This document shows positions 34,932-43,173 of a stretch of DNA of 64,000 nt, piece by piece; within the stretch, counting starts at the first letter, position 1; the number at the start of each line of letters is the position of its first letter. Under the pieces are notes generated by a model that did not search any database, was not told the DNA's origin, and saw only the letters and a list, made by a program, of their open reading frames with translations. Origin of the DNA: Mesorhizobium mediterraneum (lineage in GTDB: Bacteria; Pseudomonadota; Alphaproteobacteria; Rhizobiales; Rhizobiaceae); assembly GCF_002284565.1 (NCBI RefSeq), contig NZ_NPKI01000026.1, forward strand, positions 99,291 through 163,290, written 5' to 3'. The translations under genes and the position numbers were made by a program.

Positions 34932-35342
34932 ATGCAGCCCTTAGCCGCAAATTCCGCCCGCCACCCCAGCGCGCTTACTATTACCCCGTTCAATGGGACG
35001 GTGACGGTCAGGTTCTCCGACGCGATTATTGCCTCAACCGAGCGGGCAAAAGTGCTTCACGAAGAAGGACATGATCCTGTCTTCTATATCCCTTTCGAGG
35101 ACATCTATTTCGACCTTCTGGAGAAGACGAACACCACAACGCGCAGCCCGTTGAAGGGCACGGCGAGCTACTGGCGGGTTCACGCGGTCGGCGGAGCGGC
35201 TGATGATTTCATGTGGGCCTACGAGACGCCCGACGCGCCAGCATTGGCCATCGCCCGCCATGGCGCCTTCGATCCCGACAAGGCGCGGATCGATGCCGAT
35301 CCTGCCGAGGATAAGCGACATACGCCTCACATCCCCGAGTAG
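34932..35342 (+). CDS. DUF427 family protein
   Basis: A 136-residue protein. ATG at 34932 is chosen because ggag lies about seven bases upstream and the product then matches DUF427: FNGTVTVRFSDAIIASTERA, PVFYIPFEDIYFDLLE, KGTASYWRVHAVGGAADDFM and a WAYETP block. The frame is open upstream but non-conserved. DUF427 has a small beta-rich fold of unknown reaction. The bidirectional EcfG motif upstream suggests stress induction. Confidence 0.85.
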   Translation: MQPLAANSARHPSALTITPFNGTVTVRFSDAIIASTERAKVLHEEGHDPVFYIPFEDIYFDLLEKTNTTTRSPLKGTASYWRVHAVGGAADDFMWAYETPDAPALAIARHGAFDPDKARIDADPAEDKRHTPHIPE

Positions 35343-35400
35343 CGCGGCGCTTGAATTTTCCACATCGGGGCGGTCACGCCGCAGACGGCGATCTTTTCCG

Positions 35401-35817
35401 TCAATCGGTGAATTCTTCGTCGAGGATCCGCAGGCCGGCTTCATATTTCGATGTCGAGGTGCCGACCTGCCGTGCCTGCCACAGATTGTCGGCGAGATCC
35501 GCGCGCTTCACCGGCAGCGCCAATGGGTTGGCTGCTGCTCTGCGCACGAAAGCGGGGTCGTCCTCGTCGGGCCTGCGTGTCATGGCATCGACTGCCGACA
35601 CGATGGAGGTTCCGAAACCAGCCGCCTCGAGCCGATCGCGATCCCAATCGTCGCTTTTCTCTAGAACGTCGTGAAGATAGGCAACGGCCTTCTGGTCGAG
35701 CGTTTCGACGGCGTCAACGACCCGGCGGCAATGTTCGATATAGGGGCGCCCGGTCTTGTCTGTCTGCCCGGCATGAGCCTGTTCGGCTATTTTTGCGGCG
35801 CGGTAAAGCACGCTCAT
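35401..35817 (-). CDS. HD-domain phosphohydrolase-like protein
   Basis: A 138-residue protein resembling the HD hydrolase part of RelA/SpoT-type enzymes. H at QAHAGQ, the metal-binding His-Asp pair in AYLHDVLEKSDDW, and KRADLADNLWQA form the usual metal-dependent phosphohydrolase set. The start MSVLYRAAKIAEQAHAGQTD at 35817 follows a ggatcg site. The frame is open upstream but not protein-like. Acts on a phosphorylated nucleotide, possibly (p)ppGpp; the actual substrate is unknown. Confidence 0.8.
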   Translation of the reverse strand: MSVLYRAAKIAEQAHAGQTDKTGRPYIEHCRRVVDAVETLDQKAVAYLHDVLEKSDDWDRDRLEAAGFGTSIVSAVDAMTRRPDEDDPAFVRRAAANPLALPVKRADLADNLWQARQVGTSTSKYEAGLRILDEEFTD

Positions 35818-36091
35818 TGCTTCGATCCTTGCTGGCCTGTGTGTGGTGATGCAACCGGAACGTGCCTCAAAAAAAGCGTGTGGCACCGTAGCCCGTGTCA
35901 CCGAACGCGCGACGATTGCCTGAGGTTCCAGAGCGCAGGCAGGGCTCCGACACACTGTTGCCGAATGTTGCCGAAGGGTCTCCAGCTTCGCGTCACCGAA
36001 CCTGCCGTATAGCGTGCCGTCGCCGATCTTTGGGAACACCGGGATAGGTTGCTAGCCTTGAGCGACAGGCCAGATGCGCGGTGTGAGGCGG

Positions 36092-36331
36092 CTAGCCGCC
36101 GTCGGACGGTCCATCGACAATCCCGGAATTGGGCAGAATTCCAAAATCCTGTGACTTGGCACCCTGTGCTGCCGTCAGAAACCCGTCTGCATGGAGACCG
36201 CGCCGCAGCAACTCTCTCACGGCCGCCGACCGGCTTGGCATGCGCCTTTCGAAGCGCCAGTTTTCCAACGCAGCCAATTCGTCAGCAGTTAGCATGATCT
36301 GCAGTCGTTCGGGTCGTTCGAGTTCGGCCAC
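36092..36331 (-). CDS. Ribbon-helix-helix (CopG/Arc-type) DNA-binding protein
   Basis: 79 residues. The short strand LQIMLTADELAALENWRFER followed by RMPSRSAAVRELLRRGL is the ribbon-helix-helix pattern of CopG/Arc or antitoxin-like repressors. The C-terminal 30 residues are flexible. No toxin gene is adjacent, so it is probably an orphan regulator. A small dyad (cctaa-gaa-ttagg) lies 33 bp upstream of its start. Confidence 0.72.
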   Translation of the reverse strand: MAELERPERLQIMLTADELAALENWRFERRMPSRSAAVRELLRRGLHADGFLTAAQGAKSQDFGILPNSGIVDGPSDGG

Positions 36332-36363
36332 TTTTGCCTCCAGCCGCTCAAAGTTAGTATTTA

Positions 36364-36376
36364 CCTAAGAATTAGG
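36364..36376. promoter_or_regulatory. Candidate operator of the RHH gene
   Basis: cctaa (36364-36368) and ttagg (36372-36376) form a perfect 5-bp dyad around gaa, 33 bp upstream of the RHH start in AT-rich DNA. RHH repressors commonly autoregulate through such short inverted repeats. Confidence 0.35.
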
Positions 36377-36580
36377 AAAAGGCTCGCCGAACGTCAAGAT
36401 CGGTTTATGGGCCGTCGGCGTGAAAGGCTTGCAGTTACTGTGAGAAGTCGATTGTGCAGCCTGCGTTCTATGCTAACTTATTGAATTCACGAATTATTTT
36501 ATGGATTTCGCTTGTTATTGGAGCCGATGTGGCAGATGCTAATCTCAAGGGACAAACCGCTCCTGAAAGGAGGGTTCTCC

Positions 36581-36922
36581 ATGAGAGACGGTTATTCGGC
36601 TCGTTTGTGTCACGATGTTAACCGCCAAGTTTGGGCAGCCGCCCGGTGCAAGGGGATCGTCAATGTCACCGCGGTGGCTGAGGCCGCGCGGCTGCGAAAC
36701 CTCGCAGAAAACGTCGCACTTGAAGACATCGAATGCCTGGTGCTGCAAGCGGCCCAGTTCTACGGGGCAGCCATGGAATTCGACAGCCTGAGCGTCTTTG
36801 AATTAGATAACGTCCATCGGCTTTCAGTTAATCGCGATGCTTTGCCCGAGAGGGGCAACCTCGATGTTCTGGAGGGCAGAACTGTTTCGCTCCATCATCG
36901 CGAGCCGGATCGAATGCAATAG
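36581..36922 (+). CDS. Small conserved-type hypothetical protein
   Basis: 113 residues. The start is well defined by an aaaggagggt ribosome-binding site nine bases upstream of ATG at 36581. The protein begins MRDGYSARLCHDVNRQVWAA and is mainly alpha-helical (TAVAEAARLRNLAENVALED, IECLVLQAAQFYGAAMEF), without transmembrane segments. I do not recognise a family. It lies between an RHH gene and a kinase gene, both oriented away or convergent, so it is monocistronic. Confidence 0.6.
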   Translation: MRDGYSARLCHDVNRQVWAAARCKGIVNVTAVAEAARLRNLAENVALEDIECLVLQAAQFYGAAMEFDSLSVFELDNVHRLSVNRDALPERGNLDVLEGRTVSLHHREPDRMQ

Positions 36923-36982
36923 GTCCGGCCGAGCGTCAGCACAGTCGAGTCGGAGGGGAAGGGTTTAGCTTCACGGGCGCTT

Positions 36983-38401
36983 TCAAACGGCCGCGTTATC
37001 CGCCACTGACGCCTGGACGAAGTGCAGCGGTGCCTCGAGTGTCCAGGTGACGCCTTGCTCATGGAACTCCAGCCGGCCGCTGCCGCTGAAAGCCTGCGGC
37101 GCCACCCGCTCAAGGACGACGGATCCGAAACCGCGACCCCTGACAGCGTCCAGGATCGGCCCGCCCAACTCACGCCAGACTAGTCGAAAGGTTTCGGCAC
37201 CGTCGCCGGCAGGGATCAGATTCCAATCGATTTCGACACGTCCGTCGCTGCAGGACAGCGCTCCATGTTTTGCCGAATTGGTGGCGAGTTCGTGAAAGGC
37301 GATGCCGAGATACTGCACTGCGTTCGGCTGCAGCATCACCAGTGGCCCGGCCGTCGACACGCGAGGCTGCGCTGCGAAGGCCTTGAGTTGTGCCTGGATG
37401 AGCTCGCCGACCGTCGCGCCGCGCCACTCGGCATTGACCAGGAGATCATGGGATTCAGAAAGTGCCGTGATGCGCTCCCGAACCTGCCCGAGAAAAGCCT
37501 CAGGTGTGCTCGTCAGCTTGCTGGTCTCGCGGATCATCGAGATGATGACCGAGAACTGGTTCTTCACCCGATGGTTGACCTCGCGCATGAGCAGACGGAT
37601 GCGCCGTTCGTTCTCCTTGTGGGAGCTGATGTCGCGCGCGATCTTGGAGGCGCCGACGACCCGCCCGATGGCGTCGCGGATCGGCGAGACGGTGAGCGAG
37701 ACCGAAACCAGCGTGCCGTCCTTGCGCAGGCGCATCGTCTCATAGGAGGGGACGCGTTCGCCGACGCGGATCCGGCTGATGATTGAGACTTCCTCGTCGA
37801 GACGGTCGGGTGGAATGAGGATCGTCACCGGCCGGCCGATCGCCTCGGCAGATTTGTAGCCGAACAAGCGTTCTGCAGCATCGTTCCAACTGGTGATGAT
37901 GCCGTTCATGTCCTTCGAGACGATGGCGTCCATTGACGATTCGACAATGGCGGCAAGACGCATGCGGGCTTCATCGCCCAGCGTCTGCGTGCGCAGGTCG
38001 AGCAGCGTGTTGATGGCACCGACAACGTTGCCCGCTTCGTCGCGAAGCAGGCGTGGGTGAGCCTTGAACGGGACGAATTCACCGTCCGGCCGCTCCGCAA
38101 TCGCTTGGTCCCATGAGACGTCCCGTCCTTCGCGCAGCGCCACGGCCATCGGACACTCGCCATGTGCCATATCCCGACCGTCTAGATGACGAAGTTTCCA
38201 CGAGCCGCACCATAGGTCCCGGCCGATAACCGGACGATGGCCCCAGAGCTCAGCTGCGGCTTCGTTGAAGAAGGTGATGCGTCCCTGCTCGTCGACGGTA
38301 TAGACGGCAACGGGCAGTGCCTGCAGCAGATCGGCAGAGGGAACGCCCGGAACTCCGAGGCCGACATCGGCTTGTTGAACGAAGTTCACGTACGGCGCCA
38401 T
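36983..38401 (-). CDS. PAS-PAS sensor histidine kinase, HWE/HisKA_2 family
   Basis: About 472 residues, no transmembrane segments, so a soluble sensor. Two PAS domains (LPVAVYTVDEQGRITFFNEA onward; AIVESSMDAIVSKDMNGIIT onward) precede the dimerisation helix with phospho-acceptor His277 in MREVNHRVKNQFSV. The ATPase region has FHELATNSAKHGAL and a W-x-E motif (WRE), as in HWE kinases, and no receiver domain. In alphaproteobacteria such kinases often phosphorylate PhyR to switch on the EcfG stress response. The frame is open upstream, but MAPYVNFVQQADVG at 38401 is a better start. Confidence 0.85.
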   Translation of the reverse strand: MAPYVNFVQQADVGLGVPGVPSADLLQALPVAVYTVDEQGRITFFNEAAAELWGHRPVIGRDLWCGSWKLRHLDGRDMAHGECPMAVALREGRDVSWDQAIAERPDGEFVPFKAHPRLLRDEAGNVVGAINTLLDLRTQTLGDEARMRLAAIVESSMDAIVSKDMNGIITSWNDAAERLFGYKSAEAIGRPVTILIPPDRLDEEVSIISRIRVGERVPSYETMRLRKDGTLVSVSLTVSPIRDAIGRVVGASKIARDISSHKENERRIRLLMREVNHRVKNQFSVIISMIRETSKLTSTPEAFLGQVRERITALSESHDLLVNAEWRGATVGELIQAQLKAFAAQPRVSTAGPLVMLQPNAVQYLGIAFHELATNSAKHGALSCSDGRVEIDWNLIPAGDGAETFRLVWRELGGPILDAVRGRGFGSVVLERVAPQAFSGSGRLEFHEQGVTWTLEAPLHFVQASVADNAAV

Positions 38402-38427
38402 TCCAGTGGATTTCTGCAGAAGGCTAT

Positions 38428-38452
38428 AATGCGCTTGAGCAATTTCGGTTCC
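38428..38452 (-). promoter_or_regulatory. EcfG-like promoter of the HWE kinase
   Basis: Minus strand GGAAC (38452-38448), 16 bases, CATT (38431-38428), i.e. GGAAC-N18-TT. The core -35 and the TT match; -10 is three of four. The motif ends 27 bp from the ATG at 38401. Confidence 0.5.
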
Positions 38453-38561
38453 CCGTCGTGACAATCCCCCCTTTGCCCCGCCGGCTGCGGCGACATTCCT
38501 GGACGAGGTGCCAGGCCGACACAGGATCACCAGTGAAGTTATCGGCTAAATCGTGCGGGCC

Positions 38562-38726
38562 CTAAATGCGTCCGAGAAGGACCAGGATAATCACGATCAA
38601 CAGCACGAGACCGAGGCCGCCTCCGCCATAGTAGCCAGTGCCATAAAACGGTCCACCACCCAGACCGCTGAACCCGCCCAGCAAGGCAAGGATCAAAATG
38701 ATGATGAGTATGGTTCCGAGGCTCAT
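38562..38726 (-). CDS. DUF3309 small membrane protein
   Basis: 54 residues: MSLGTILIIILILALLGGFS, a glycine/tyrosine-rich loop (GLGGGPFYGTGYYGGGGLG) and a second hydrophobic helix ending LVLLGRI. This two-helix glycine-rich layout is DUF3309, frequent in rhizobia. The ATG at 38726 has a strong gggagga site. A longer frame exists but adds only basic residues. EcfG-type promoter about 70 bp upstream; probably an envelope-stress component of unknown function. Confidence 0.85.
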   Translation of the reverse strand: MSLGTILIIILILALLGGFSGLGGGPFYGTGYYGGGGLGLVLLIVIILVLLGRI

Positions 38727-38797
38727 GGTGGTCCTCCCATTCTTGCGCCGGCGCGCCACTCACAGGGGCACGTCCATGCGCCTGTTGATGAAGCATG

Positions 38798-38822
38798 AAC
38801 TCCCAGAAGGGCTTCCTGTTCC
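38798..38822 (-). promoter_or_regulatory. EcfG-type promoter of the DUF3309 gene
   Basis: Minus strand GGAAC (38822-38818), 16 bases, AGTT (38801-38798): GGAAC-N18-TT. It lies 72 bp upstream of the start codon. The remainder of the 416-bp gap to 39143 contains a GC-rich hairpin near 38883-38908 (gcccgc/gcgggc) and the DUF2267 promoter; no gene is supported. Confidence 0.55.
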
Positions 38823-39073
38823 ACCGGAAGTAGCATTTGCTATGGCTTGTCTAGCGGCAAAGCCGGTAGGCCCACGAGAAAGCCCGCCGGCCGGGAGCCA
38901 GCGGGCAACAGGCTTTTTCAGCCCCGGACCGCCTGGAGGGACGGGCGATCTAAAGTAAGAATGCATAACGTGGGCCGAAGTTGCGACGGTAAGCCAAAAA
39001 AGCCCACAGCCACTGCCGAGACGGTGTCCGCATCTTGCAACGAGACAGTAGTCGCGGAATTTGAAGACCTGAG

Positions 39074-39098
39074 GGAACTCATGCGGATGTAATCCGTT
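39074..39098 (+). promoter_or_regulatory. EcfG-type promoter of the first DUF2267 gene
   Basis: GGAAC (39074-39078), 16 bases, CGTT (39095-39098): a perfect match to the general-stress sigma consensus, 45 bp before the GTG start. Confidence 0.72.
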
Positions 39099-39142
39099 CA
39101 CGAATAACTGTGCGCGGCGGACGTGACCGGGAGGACGGTATA

Positions 39143-39604
39143 GTGAGCGCGACAGGCCTCGACGTCTTCGACAAGACGCTTCAGACAACCAACGTCTGGC
39201 TCAATGACTTGATGGAAGAGCTCGGCCCAGACAGGCAGCTCTGCTGGAAGGTGTTGTCGACAGTCCTGCAGATGCTGCGTGACCGGCTGCCTTTGGGGCT
39301 AGCGGCGCATCTCGGCGCAGAACTGCCAGTTTTGGTGCGTGGCGCCTATTATGATCAGTTCGAGCCGGCAAGGCAGCCGAGCGATTGGGACTGGGACGAG
39401 TTTGTCATCGAAGTCACCGATCGTTTGTCCGATTCACGGCTCATGGATGCCGATGATGCGGTGCGTTCTGTCTTTGCCACGTTATCGCGGCATGTCTCGC
39501 GTGGTCAGGTCGCCAAGGTCCAAGCCACTTTACCGGAAAAGCTGCGCACCATGTGGCGCTTGGCCGAAGAACGGGTCGTCCCCCCGGACCAAAGCGCTGC
39601 CTAG
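39143..39604 (+). CDS. DUF2267 domain protein, copy 1
   Basis: 153 residues starting at GTG (VSATGLDVFDKTLQTTNVWL) with a gggagg site nine bases upstream. DUF2267 blocks are clear: WLNDLMEELGPDRQLCWKVL, AHLGAELPVLVRGAYYDQFE and SRGQVAKVQATLPEKLRTMW. The function is unknown; it is an all-helical cytoplasmic protein. A paralogue at 44741 shares the N-terminal half almost identically. The perfect EcfG promoter suggests stress induction. Confidence 0.85.
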   Translation: MSATGLDVFDKTLQTTNVWLNDLMEELGPDRQLCWKVLSTVLQMLRDRLPLGLAAHLGAELPVLVRGAYYDQFEPARQPSDWDWDEFVIEVTDRLSDSRLMDADDAVRSVFATLSRHVSRGQVAKVQATLPEKLRTMWRLAEERVVPPDQSAA

Positions 39605-39706
39605 ACCACCGCGCCGTCAGGCGGTGCTCACAATCAGACGGCCTATTCGCGCCCCGCATTTTCAGCAAAGAATGCGAGGCGCGACGCCGCAGGCTTCAGC
39701 GACCAT

Positions 39707-39928
39707 TCACCTTCCTTCTCGCGCCGGTCGGGTGCCGCCGCCCTTCTTTTCAGGATCATGAGTATGGTGGCTGTCGCGTTCACCTCCGCCGCCTGAGATC
39801 TTGCTGCGACTGCGCAGATCGGAATCGGCTGGCGGCTTTTCTATCACCAGCGGCTCCTTGGCATTCTCGTGCGATGCGCCAGGACCGCCGTGGCGGATGC
39901 TGGCGCGGGTCTTCTTCGACGTGGACAT
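39707..39928 (-). CDS. Small hydrophilic protein, second gene of a pair
   Basis: 73 residues, start MSTSKKTRASIRHGGPGASH at 39928 with an aggtga site. It is rich in Ser, Gly, Lys, Arg and His and is predicted disordered. It begins 9 bp after the stop of the upstream small hydrophilic gene in the same direction, so the two form an operon. Unrecognised family; composition resembles stress-protective hydrophilins, which is inference. Confidence 0.6.
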   Translation of the reverse strand: MSTSKKTRASIRHGGPGASHENAKEPLVIEKPPADSDLRSRSKISGGGGERDSHHTHDPEKKGGGTRPAREGR

Positions 39929-39937
39929 GAAAATCAC

Positions 39938-40120
39938 CTAACGGTCCTGCTGGTAGCCTTGGTGGGTCGTATTGACCCTCGTGTTGCCCTGCTGGCCCTG
40001 TTTGTCGGGATTTGGGGCGGAATGGCTGTGCTGCGTTTGGTCGACAGGAACCGACTTCTTATCGCCCGGACCCTTAGGGCTCTGGTTCTCTGCCGGAACG
40101 GGTGGTGGTTTTGTGCTCAT
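39938..40120 (-). CDS. Small hydrophilic protein, first gene of a pair
   Basis: 60 residues starting MSTKPPPVPAENQSPKGPGD and ending GNTRVNTTHQGYQQDR. Proline-, glutamine- and charge-rich, without hydrophobic segments, so probably disordered. A strong aaaggaga site lies six bases upstream of the ATG. Similar short proteins ending NTTxQGYQQDR occur in rhizobia, from memory. An EcfG-type motif lies 24 bp upstream. Confidence 0.7.
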   Translation of the reverse strand: MSTKPPPVPAENQSPKGPGDKKSVPVDQTQHSHSAPNPDKQGQQGNTRVNTTHQGYQQDR

Positions 40121-40143
40121 GACGGTCTCCTTTCACCAGCCAA

Positions 40144-40169
40144 AACAAGCAGGCCCCTGAGAAGGTTCC
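40144..40169 (-). promoter_or_regulatory. EcfG-like promoter of the small hydrophilic gene pair
   Basis: Minus strand GGAAC (40169-40165), 17 bases, TGTT (40147-40144): GGAAC-N19-TT, 24 bp before the ATG at 40120. Confidence 0.5.
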
Positions 40170-40286
40170 GGATACGAGCCGTGAGGGGGTGAACTCCTCA
40201 GATTGCCAATTCCCGGCCTTGTCGGCGCGTCGCAGCGCAATAATTTTTTGTTAGGGCGTGGGTGCACCTATCAAAAGGAGCCGACC

Positions 40287-40718
40287 ATGAGACACCAAAC
40301 ACTCGACCAACTGCAGACAATTGCAAAAGTTGAGCCCTCGGCGACATACCCTGTCATGACTCGGACGCAGCGGATCGAGCGTTGGGCAGATCTTCTCGAA
40401 CAAAATCCACGGCGCTGCCTCGGAGCGCTTTCAGGCACCGAATATCTCAGTCCTGAAGCCCGTGCTGTAGCGCGTGGTGCGGGATCGCCGATCACCGTTG
40501 CCTATGAGGATCCGGTGCTGCGCGCCATGGGTCTGAAAGATGACACCTACGGTGAGGCAAAGCGCTTCTTCGAGCTAAGTGACTGGCAGTTGCACAACAT
40601 CGTCTGTCACTGCCAGGTTGGTGCCACGATGCAAGCGCGATGGGCTGCCGCCAGAGTCCGCCGGACAATTGTCGGGAACAGACTTCTGGCTTGGCTGAGG
40701 ACGAAGTTTGTGCATTGA
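40287..40718 (+). CDS. Hypothetical protein
   Basis: 143 residues, start MRHQTLDQLQTIAKVEPSAT at 40287 with an aaaggag site. Blocks such as TRTQRIERWADLLEQNPRRC, SGTEYLSPEARAVARGAGSP and WQLHNIVCHCQVGATMQARW suggest a compact helical cytoplasmic protein with a CxC pair near residue 115. Family not recognised, although the style is that of conserved rhizobial hypotheticals in stress clusters. No EcfG motif was found upstream. Confidence 0.6.
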   Translation: MRHQTLDQLQTIAKVEPSATYPVMTRTQRIERWADLLEQNPRRCLGALSGTEYLSPEARAVARGAGSPITVAYEDPVLRAMGLKDDTYGEAKRFFELSDWQLHNIVCHCQVGATMQARWAAARVRRTIVGNRLLAWLRTKFVH

Positions 40719-41048
40719 GGCCCTCGCAGGACGGTGACGAAAAGTCTTGCTCGTTCTCGTTAGCGATTGGCCGCCAACTGCCGGCGGCATCGCCGGCAAC
40801 GCCATGGATGGTGGAGCCACCGCACTGCTTCAAAGCAGCCGGGTGAAGACCTCATGCTCGCCCGGGCGCGGTTCTTTTTTCGGCGAGCACATTGAGGAGC
40901 AATCGGGGCGCCAATTTCAAGTGAGCACGGCCCGCGCCGGTACGATCCATAGCCGGTTGTGGTTGTTGGGGTCGTCTGATGGAGAGAAGGCCGCGACGGG
41001 CGCGCCCGAAGCGTCTATTTCGACGAGTTTAGCCGAGCAAGGAGGAGA
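40719..41048. other. Gap without a supported gene
   Basis: 330 bp between the hypothetical gene and the PEBP gene. It contains an imperfect ggcggcatcgccggc-type palindrome near 40782-40799. I see no promoter match, RNA or protein-like frame I would defend. Confidence 0.5.
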
Positions 41049-41513
41049 ATGATGGCGTTCACTTTGACCAGTCCCGCCTTTCAGAACGGCCAGCCTATTC
41101 CAGATCGTCACGCCCGGCGCGGCGACAATCTCTCCCCGTTTCTGGAATGGAGCGATCCGCCGCCGGGCACTCGGAGCTACGTGCTCGTCATGGAAGATAC
41201 GGATGCACCGTCACAGGCGTCCCGGCATTGGGTCGTCTACGACATCGGCGGCGACCGGCGTCATTTGGCCGAAGGGCGCAGTTCCAAAGCGCGAACCGAG
41301 GACCTGCCTCATGGCTTCAATGATTTCGGCAATCTTCACTATGATGGACCCGACCTGCATCCGGGTGATAAACCACACACCTACCGCTTCAGGCTCGCCG
41401 CCCTTGGCATTGCCAACCTTCCCATCGGCCCGGAACCCGATGCCCTGGTCGTGTGGCAGGCTGCCCGTGAAAACATGCTGGGTGAGGCGGAATTAATCGG
41501 CACTTACGGATGA
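41049..41513 (+). CDS. PEBP-family protein (YbhB/YbcL)
   Basis: 154 residues (153 if the second ATG at 41052 is used), with an aaggagga site upstream. Phosphatidylethanolamine-binding fold: the DNLSPFLEWSDPPPGTRSYV and MEDTDAPSQASRHWVVYDI blocks hold the DPDAP-like ligand-binding motif, and GPDLHPGDKPHTYRFRLAAL matches the GPCPP-like segment. Such proteins bind phosphate-containing ligands or inhibit kinases/proteases; the bacterial role is unclear. Confidence 0.87.
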   Translation: MMAFTLTSPAFQNGQPIPDRHARRGDNLSPFLEWSDPPPGTRSYVLVMEDTDAPSQASRHWVVYDIGGDRRHLAEGRSSKARTEDLPHGFNDFGNLHYDGPDLHPGDKPHTYRFRLAALGIANLPIGPEPDALVVWQAARENMLGEAELIGTYG

Positions 41514-41619
41514 ATCAGCGCCAAGTCCTGCAGGCGGGCTGCCTGTCGGCCACGCACCGATCACCTCCCGAATGGCTTGCCAGCAGAACTGGTTCACTTT
41601 GAACTTGAGCATTCCGGGC

Positions 41620-42546
41620 TCAGGCGGCCACCTCAACCACGATCTTGCCGCGCGTATGTTCCCTCTCCAGCCGTTCCTCGGCCTTGGCGATCTCCTCCAA
41701 AGGATAAGTTGCCTGCACGAACGGAGTTACCTTGCCGGCGTCGATGAGGCGGCTGATCCTCGCAAGCTGCGCCGCGTTTGGCTCAGCCAGATAGGAAACG
41801 CCACGCGCCTGATGCAGGCGTGCCTGTTCGGCCGTGGGCTCAGAAACGGTGGAAACAAGTATCCCACCGGGCTTCAGCACGTTCCAGGAGCGATCCTGTG
41901 TGTCGCCCGCGACCAGATCGAAAACCATATCGATGTCTTCGACCTCGTCCTCGAAGCGCTGGTTCTTGTAGTCGACGGCCTGGTCGGCGCCAAGCTTGCG
42001 GACGAAATCGAAATCCTCGGCAGCGACCGTCGTCGCGACAAACGCGCCCGCAGCCTTGGCAAACTGGATCGCCAGATGCCCGACACCGCCGGCGCCGCCA
42101 TGGATGAGAACCCGCTGCCCGGATTTGAGGTCGCCATGGTCGAAAAGGCCCTGCCACGCTGTAACGCCGGCAAGTGGCACGGCGGCGGCTTCCACGTGGC
42201 TAAGACGTTCCGGTTTTGCTGCCGCCTCCGTCGCCTTGACGACGACGTATTCGGCATTGCCGCCCCGGCCATGACCAAGCATGGCAAACATCGGATCGCC
42301 CTTCTTCAACGTATGAGCCCGCGTGCCGCACAGTTCCACCACGCCGGACACGTCGCGGCCGAGCGTAACGGGCAGATCCCCGCCCGCCGATCCTTCGCGG
42401 GTCTTGGAGTCGATCGGATTGACGCTTGCTGCGCAGACCTTGAGCGTGACCTCGTCGTCACGGGGCTGAGGCAAGGGAACCTCGTCCAGCGAAAGGACCT
42501 CCGGCCCGCCAAAAGTGTGAATACGAACTGCTTTCATGGTCGCCAT
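41620..42546 (-). CDS. Zinc-independent quinone oxidoreductase (NADPH-dependent MDR family)
   Basis: 308 residues. The MDR fold starts MKAVRIHTFGGPEVLSLDEV, with the nucleotide-binding GGAGGVGHLAIQFAK motif near residues 150-160. No structural or catalytic zinc cysteine cluster is present, so it belongs to the QOR-like branch reducing quinones or alpha,beta-unsaturated carbonyls. ATG at 42546 has a gaggagg site at good distance; ATG at 42537 is a possible alternative. A role in electrophile or oxidative stress fits the neighbourhood. Confidence 0.87.
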   Translation of the reverse strand: MATMKAVRIHTFGGPEVLSLDEVPLPQPRDDEVTLKVCAASVNPIDSKTREGSAGGDLPVTLGRDVSGVVELCGTRAHTLKKGDPMFAMLGHGRGGNAEYVVVKATEAAAKPERLSHVEAAAVPLAGVTAWQGLFDHGDLKSGQRVLIHGGAGGVGHLAIQFAKAAGAFVATTVAAEDFDFVRKLGADQAVDYKNQRFEDEVEDIDMVFDLVAGDTQDRSWNVLKPGGILVSTVSEPTAEQARLHQARGVSYLAEPNAAQLARISRLIDAGKVTPFVQATYPLEEIAKAEERLEREHTRGKIVVEVAA

Positions 42547-42700
42547 GGGTTTCCTCCTCGTTTCGGGGCCCAGCGCAGGTCCGGAAACAGTACGAGCATT
42601 GGGTGAATGGGAAACCTGCGATCCCGGCAGTCGAGCGCGGATTTTCACCAATCACTGAGGACATCACCTTCCACTCAATCCGCTTCAAATCCTTGCCCAC

Positions 42701-42946
42701 CTAACCGGATTGCGGGCTGGAAGTTCCAATGAAGTTCCGAGGTCGGTCGTGGCATTCAAAGACCGTTCTCTCGAGTTCTACGAGAGAGCTTGCGCGGAGA
42801 TCATCCTGCAACATCGCCGCAATCTCGTCTTGGAACTTTTCTGGAGGGACATGGTTGGAATGTGCGGCCGAAAGAATCCGGGCCTGTGCCAAGGAGATTC
42901 GCCATGAAGCTTCGCGAATTGATGGACCAAGTGAAGGATCTGCCAC
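42701..42946 (-). CDS. Doubtful small protein overlapping the promoter region
   Basis: A leftward frame whose C-terminal half is protein-like (EKFQDEIAAMLQDDLRASSL, VELERTVFECHDRPRNFIGT). The only ATG at 42946 lies inside the oppositely oriented gene at 42904, and no ribosome-binding site is evident. A start at a rarer codon further inside is possible. Family not recognised. It occupies most of the 357-bp gap between the quinone oxidoreductase and the next gene. Confidence 0.25.
   Translation of the reverse strand: MADPSLGPSIREASWRISLAQARILSAAHSNHVPPEKFQDEIAAMLQDDLRASSLVELERTVFECHDRPRNFIGTSSPQSG
42703..42727 (-). promoter_or_regulatory. EcfG-like motif toward the quinone oxidoreductase
   Basis: Minus strand GGAAC (42727-42723), 16 bases, GGTT (42706-42703): GGAAC-N18-TT. 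It is 157 bp upstream of the oxidoreductase start, which is far, so confidence is moderate. Confidence 0.4.
42832..42856 (+). promoter_or_regulatory. EcfG-like promoter of the small gene before degP
   Basis: GGAAC (42832-42836), 16 bases, GGTT (42853-42856): GGAAC-N18-TT, 48 bp before the ATG at 42904. It probably also serves the degP gene that follows. Confidence 0.55.
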
Positions 42947-43110
42947 CGGATACCCTGGTCTGTACTGCCGAGATTGACGAGGCCTTTGCGGCCAACATTG
43001 CTGGCATAGAAACAGTAGAAAGCGCCCGGATCGAAAGCCGCAAGCCGGACGGCACCGAAGCTGTCGAACTCACCAATGGGAACGACAAGGTCGTCGTAAT
43101 CCGCTGGTGA
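42904..43110 (+). CDS. Small hypothetical protein upstream of degP
   Basis: 68 residues: MKLRELMDQVKDLPPDTLVC, then AEIDEAFAANIAGIETVESA and a C-terminal strand ending NDKVVVIRW. ggaga precedes the ATG. Composition suggests a small alpha/beta cytoplasmic protein. Family not recognised. It is 64 bp from degP in the same direction and shares its EcfG-type promoter. Confidence 0.6.
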   Translation: MKLRELMDQVKDLPPDTLVCTAEIDEAFAANIAGIETVESARIESRKPDGTEAVELTNGNDKVVVIRW

Positions 43111-43173
43111 GCGGCTTGCGCCTGCTGGAGCGGCCATATGCTTGATCACTGAACGCTGAAGGAGTCTCAGACC

